DNA of 7,650 nt, from contig JAPLSP010000054.1 in the NCBI GenBank assembly GCA_026398575.1, forward strand, positions 1-7,650, in the 5' to 3' direction. The translations under genes and the position numbers were made by a program. The DNA is from Candidatus Sumerlaeota bacterium (GTDB taxonomy: Bacteria > Sumerlaeota > Sumerlaeia > JADFCT01). How positions within the stretch are numbered: position 1 is the stretch's first letter; each line of letters begins with the position of its first letter. This document shows, piece after piece, positions 6,164 to 7,650 of the stretch. The notes beneath the pieces are model-generated. The model searched no databases, was not told where the DNA came from, and saw only the letters and a program-made list of their open reading frames with translations.

Positions 6164-7128
6164 TGTTTAAGCCTTTGCCTCGCCATCAATCAAGAATAAT
6201 TGTCCCTCCAATAAAATGTCAGGGAATAAAGACGAAGCTTGTCTCTTTCATCTTAGCCAATATTAAATGGCAGGGTAAAGGGCGATGGATTGAACCATTT
6301 TTAGGATCGGGCGTTGTCGCGTTCAACGTAGCGCCGCCGCGTGCATTGCTAAATGATATTAATCCGCACATAGTAGGATTATATCAAGGCATTTGCAACG
6401 GAACCATCACCCCAATAAAAGCAAGAGAATTCTTATCCGAGGAAGGCGACAAACTGGAAAAATATGGAGAAGAGCACTTTTATTCGATTCGAGAACGGTT
6501 CAACAAAACCGGCGATCCGCTGGATTTTCTTTTTCTAAATCGCGCCTGCTTCAACGGCCTTATGAGATTCAATTCAAAGGGAGGATTCAACGTCCCCTTT
6601 TGCAGAAAGCCTGAGCGCTTCGCTCTTGCTTACATATCGAAAATATCAAATCAGATCGCAAGCACTTGTCGCGTCATGCATGACAAGGATTGGCAATTCA
6701 CATGCACCGATTGGCGAATCTGCCTGCAAAACCTAAATCCCGATGATTTCGTTTATATGGATCCACCTTATATCGGCCGCCACACAGATTATTACACCCA
6801 GTGGTCAGACCAGGATGCAACTGATCTTGCAAATGCAGCGCGCCATCTTCCCTGCGGCTTCGCGCTTTCAATGTGGAAAGAAAACCAGTATCGTGCCAAT
6901 GATCATTTGCAGGAGTATTGGGATTGGGCTATTGAAAGAACATTCACTCATTTTTACCACCTCGGCGCCACCGAAGAACTGAGAAATAGCATGGAGGAAG
7001 CGTTGATGATAAAGCCAGGTTATGAAGGGCAAGGTTATCAATCTGAGCTACTGCATGAAAGTGAACAACTCGCCTTAGCCATTCAAGAGAAACCAATACT
7101 ATATAAAAACAGTAAGCAATTAAAATAA
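6163..7128 (+). CDS. DNA adenine-N6 methyltransferase, M.EcoRV-like (Dam/D12 family)
   Basis: Class alpha (D12, Dam-like) adenine methyltransferase of 321 residues, the protective partner of the upstream endonuclease; GATATC methylation on adenine is predicted. VPPIKCQGIKTKL (14-26) is the family N-terminal SAM segment. Motif I EPFLGSGVV is at 44-52 and the catalytic DPPY at 200-203, followed by IGRHTDYY. The long central block LDFLFLNRACFNG...RFNSKGGFNVPFC (120-147) matches what I recall of M.EcoRV nearly residue for residue. The start is GTG at 6163, overlapping the endonuclease TAG by one base (TAGTG), so translation is probably coupled. About 35-40 C-terminal residues beyond the normal family end (after EEALMIK) look non-conserved. 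It ends 24 bases before ahcY. Each methylation turns SAM into SAH, the substrate of that neighbour. Confidence 0.94.
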   Translation: MFKPLPRHQSRIIVPPIKCQGIKTKLVSFILANIKWQGKGRWIEPFLGSGVVAFNVAPPRALLNDINPHIVGLYQGICNGTITPIKAREFLSEEGDKLEKYGEEHFYSIRERFNKTGDPLDFLFLNRACFNGLMRFNSKGGFNVPFCRKPERFALAYISKISNQIASTCRVMHDKDWQFTCTDWRICLQNLNPDDFVYMDPPYIGRHTDYYTQWSDQDATDLANAARHLPCGFALSMWKENQYRANDHLQEYWDWAIERTFTHFYHLGATEELRNSMEEALMIKPGYEGQGYQSELLHESEQLALAIQEKPILYKNSKQLK

Positions 7129-7135
7129 CTTTCAT

Positions 7136-7141
7136 AAGGAG
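7136..7141 (+). promoter_or_regulatory. Ribosome binding site of ahcY
   Basis: AAGGAG lies 11 bases before the ahcY ATG, in the 24-base gap after the methyltransferase stop. It supports the chosen start. It also marks the right edge of the lower-GC island: native-looking sequence resumes here. No promoter fits in the gap, so ahcY probably depends on read-through from the island or from the ArsR-methyltransferase promoter. Confidence 0.7.
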
Positions 7142-7152
7142 ACGGAAATCAC

Positions 7153-7650
7153 ATGGCCACCGCCACGAAAACCACAAACGGAACACCCAGGATCAAACTA
7201 CCCGATTATTCGGGACTGAAGAACAAGGTCATGGACATGTCCCTGGCCGAATGGGGACGCAAGGAAATCGAGATCGCCGAGCAGGAAATGCCCGGCCTGA
7301 TGACGACGCGCGACAAATATGGCCCGCGCCAGGCGCTCAAAGGCGCGCGCATCAGCGGCTCGCTCCACATGACGCTCCAGACAGCCGTCTTGATCGAGAC
7401 GCTGAAATGCCTGGGCGCGAACGTGCGCTGGGCCTCGTGCAACATCTTCTCGACGCAGGACCACGCCGCCGCCGCCATCGCCGCCACCGGCACGCCCGTC
7501 TTCGCATGGAAGGGCGAGTCGCTCGAAGAGTACTGGGAGTGCACGCTGCAAGCGCTGCAATTCCCCGGCGGCAAAGGCCCCACGCTGATCGTGGACGACG
7601 GCGGCGACGCCACGCTCCTTGTGCATCGCGGCTATGACGCCGAAAACGAC
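7153..7650 (+). CDS. ahcY: Adenosylhomocysteinase (S-adenosylhomocysteine hydrolase), 5' part
   Basis: Cytoplasmic NAD-dependent enzyme that splits S-adenosylhomocysteine into adenosine and homocysteine, removing the product inhibitor of methyltransferases. The first 166 residues are in the window and the rest lies beyond the edge. Family hallmarks are visible: the [21 protein letters not shown] region, [18 protein letters not shown] with the substrate-binding Asp, the [12 protein letters not shown] segment with the conserved Glu, and [11 protein letters not shown]. About 16 residues of Thr/Lys-rich leader precede the conserved domain. The ATG at 7153 is supported by AAGGAG at 7136-7141. GC content returns to the high level of the left half. 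The ArsR-methyltransferase gene upstream is a likely original operon partner, now separated by about 2.2 kb. Confidence 0.97.
   Translation, partial: MATATKTTNGTPRIKLPDYSGLKNKVMDMSLAEWGRKEIEIAEQEMPGLMTTRDKYGPRQALKGARISGSLHMTLQTAVLIETLKCLGANVRWASCNIFSTQDHAAAAIAATGTPVFAWKGESLEEYWECTLQALQFPGGKGPTLIVDDGGDATLLVHRGYDAEND

Larger units (their letters stand above)
4973..7135 (+). mobile_element. Lower-GC defence island between the ArsR-methyltransferase gene and ahcY
   Basis: The stretch between the regulator's stop codon and the ahcY ribosome binding site holds only defence-type genes: an MNT antitoxin, a HEPN toxin remnant, and an EcoRV-like endonuclease and methyltransferase. Sampled 60-base lines inside have 17 to 32 G/C, against 44 at 4441-4500. 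No integrase, transposase, terminal inverted repeats or target duplication were found at the edges, so the mechanism of entry is unknown. Entry may have been stepwise: toxin-antitoxin first, restriction system second. Confidence 0.6.

Noticed and set aside
7129..7152. SAH riboswitch in front of ahcY
   Set aside because: Only 24 bases separate the genes, too short for the aptamer. The leader of the ArsR-methyltransferase gene also showed no recognisable SAM or SAH riboswitch core.
7198..7626. Two overlapping minus-strand frames and a plus-strand frame at the right edge
   Set aside because: All overlap the clear AhcY frame and have the low-complexity composition of shadow frames.

Overview
The window comes from a bacterium with a GC-rich chromosome. 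The 60-base line at 4441-4500 has 44 G/C, while the line at 5461-5520 inside the central island has 17. The genes are housekeeping or surface functions of a free-living, probably Gram-negative-type bacterium: a siroheme-route heme radical SAM enzyme, histidinol dehydrogenase, a type IV pilus retraction ATPase, and an S-adenosylhomocysteine hydrolase behind an ArsR-methyltransferase. I cannot fix the phylum. The gene mix and the repeated long hairpins would suit a PVC-like or deltaproteobacterial-like environmental lineage, which is a weak inference.

Left half, minus strand, read right to left: a pilT/pilU-type ATPase (3641-2496) with a recognisable promoter is followed after 20 bases by hisD (2475-1168). 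A 312-base spacer (856-1167) with a long nested palindrome comes next. After it lies the 5' part of an AhbD/NirJ-like radical SAM gene (from 840 or 855 to the window edge). That reading frame stays open through two different heptanucleotide tandem arrays at the window start. The 404-base spacer 3642-4045 holds the pilT promoter, a small hairpin and a perfect 28-bp-arm palindrome.

Right half, plus strand: an ArsR-type regulator fused to a SAM-dependent methyltransferase (4046-4972) and ahcY (7153 to the window edge) look like the two ends of a methyl-cycle operon. Between the regulator's stop codon and the ahcY ribosome binding site sits about 2.2 kb of lower-GC DNA. It carries an MntA-type nucleotidyltransferase (5002-5313), the first 11 codons of what looks like its HEPN toxin partner (5303-5338), and a restriction-modification pair closely resembling EcoRV (endonuclease 5381-6163, methyltransferase 6163-7128).

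The most notable reading is a nested defence island. A MNT/HEPN toxin-antitoxin pair appears to have been cut by an EcoRV-like type II system, all within an operon whose ends handle SAM/SAH. The methyltransferase makes SAH, which the adjacent AhcY removes. The second notable signal is the heptamer arrays, whose 7-base unit would shift frame on slippage, inside the coding frame of the radical SAM gene.
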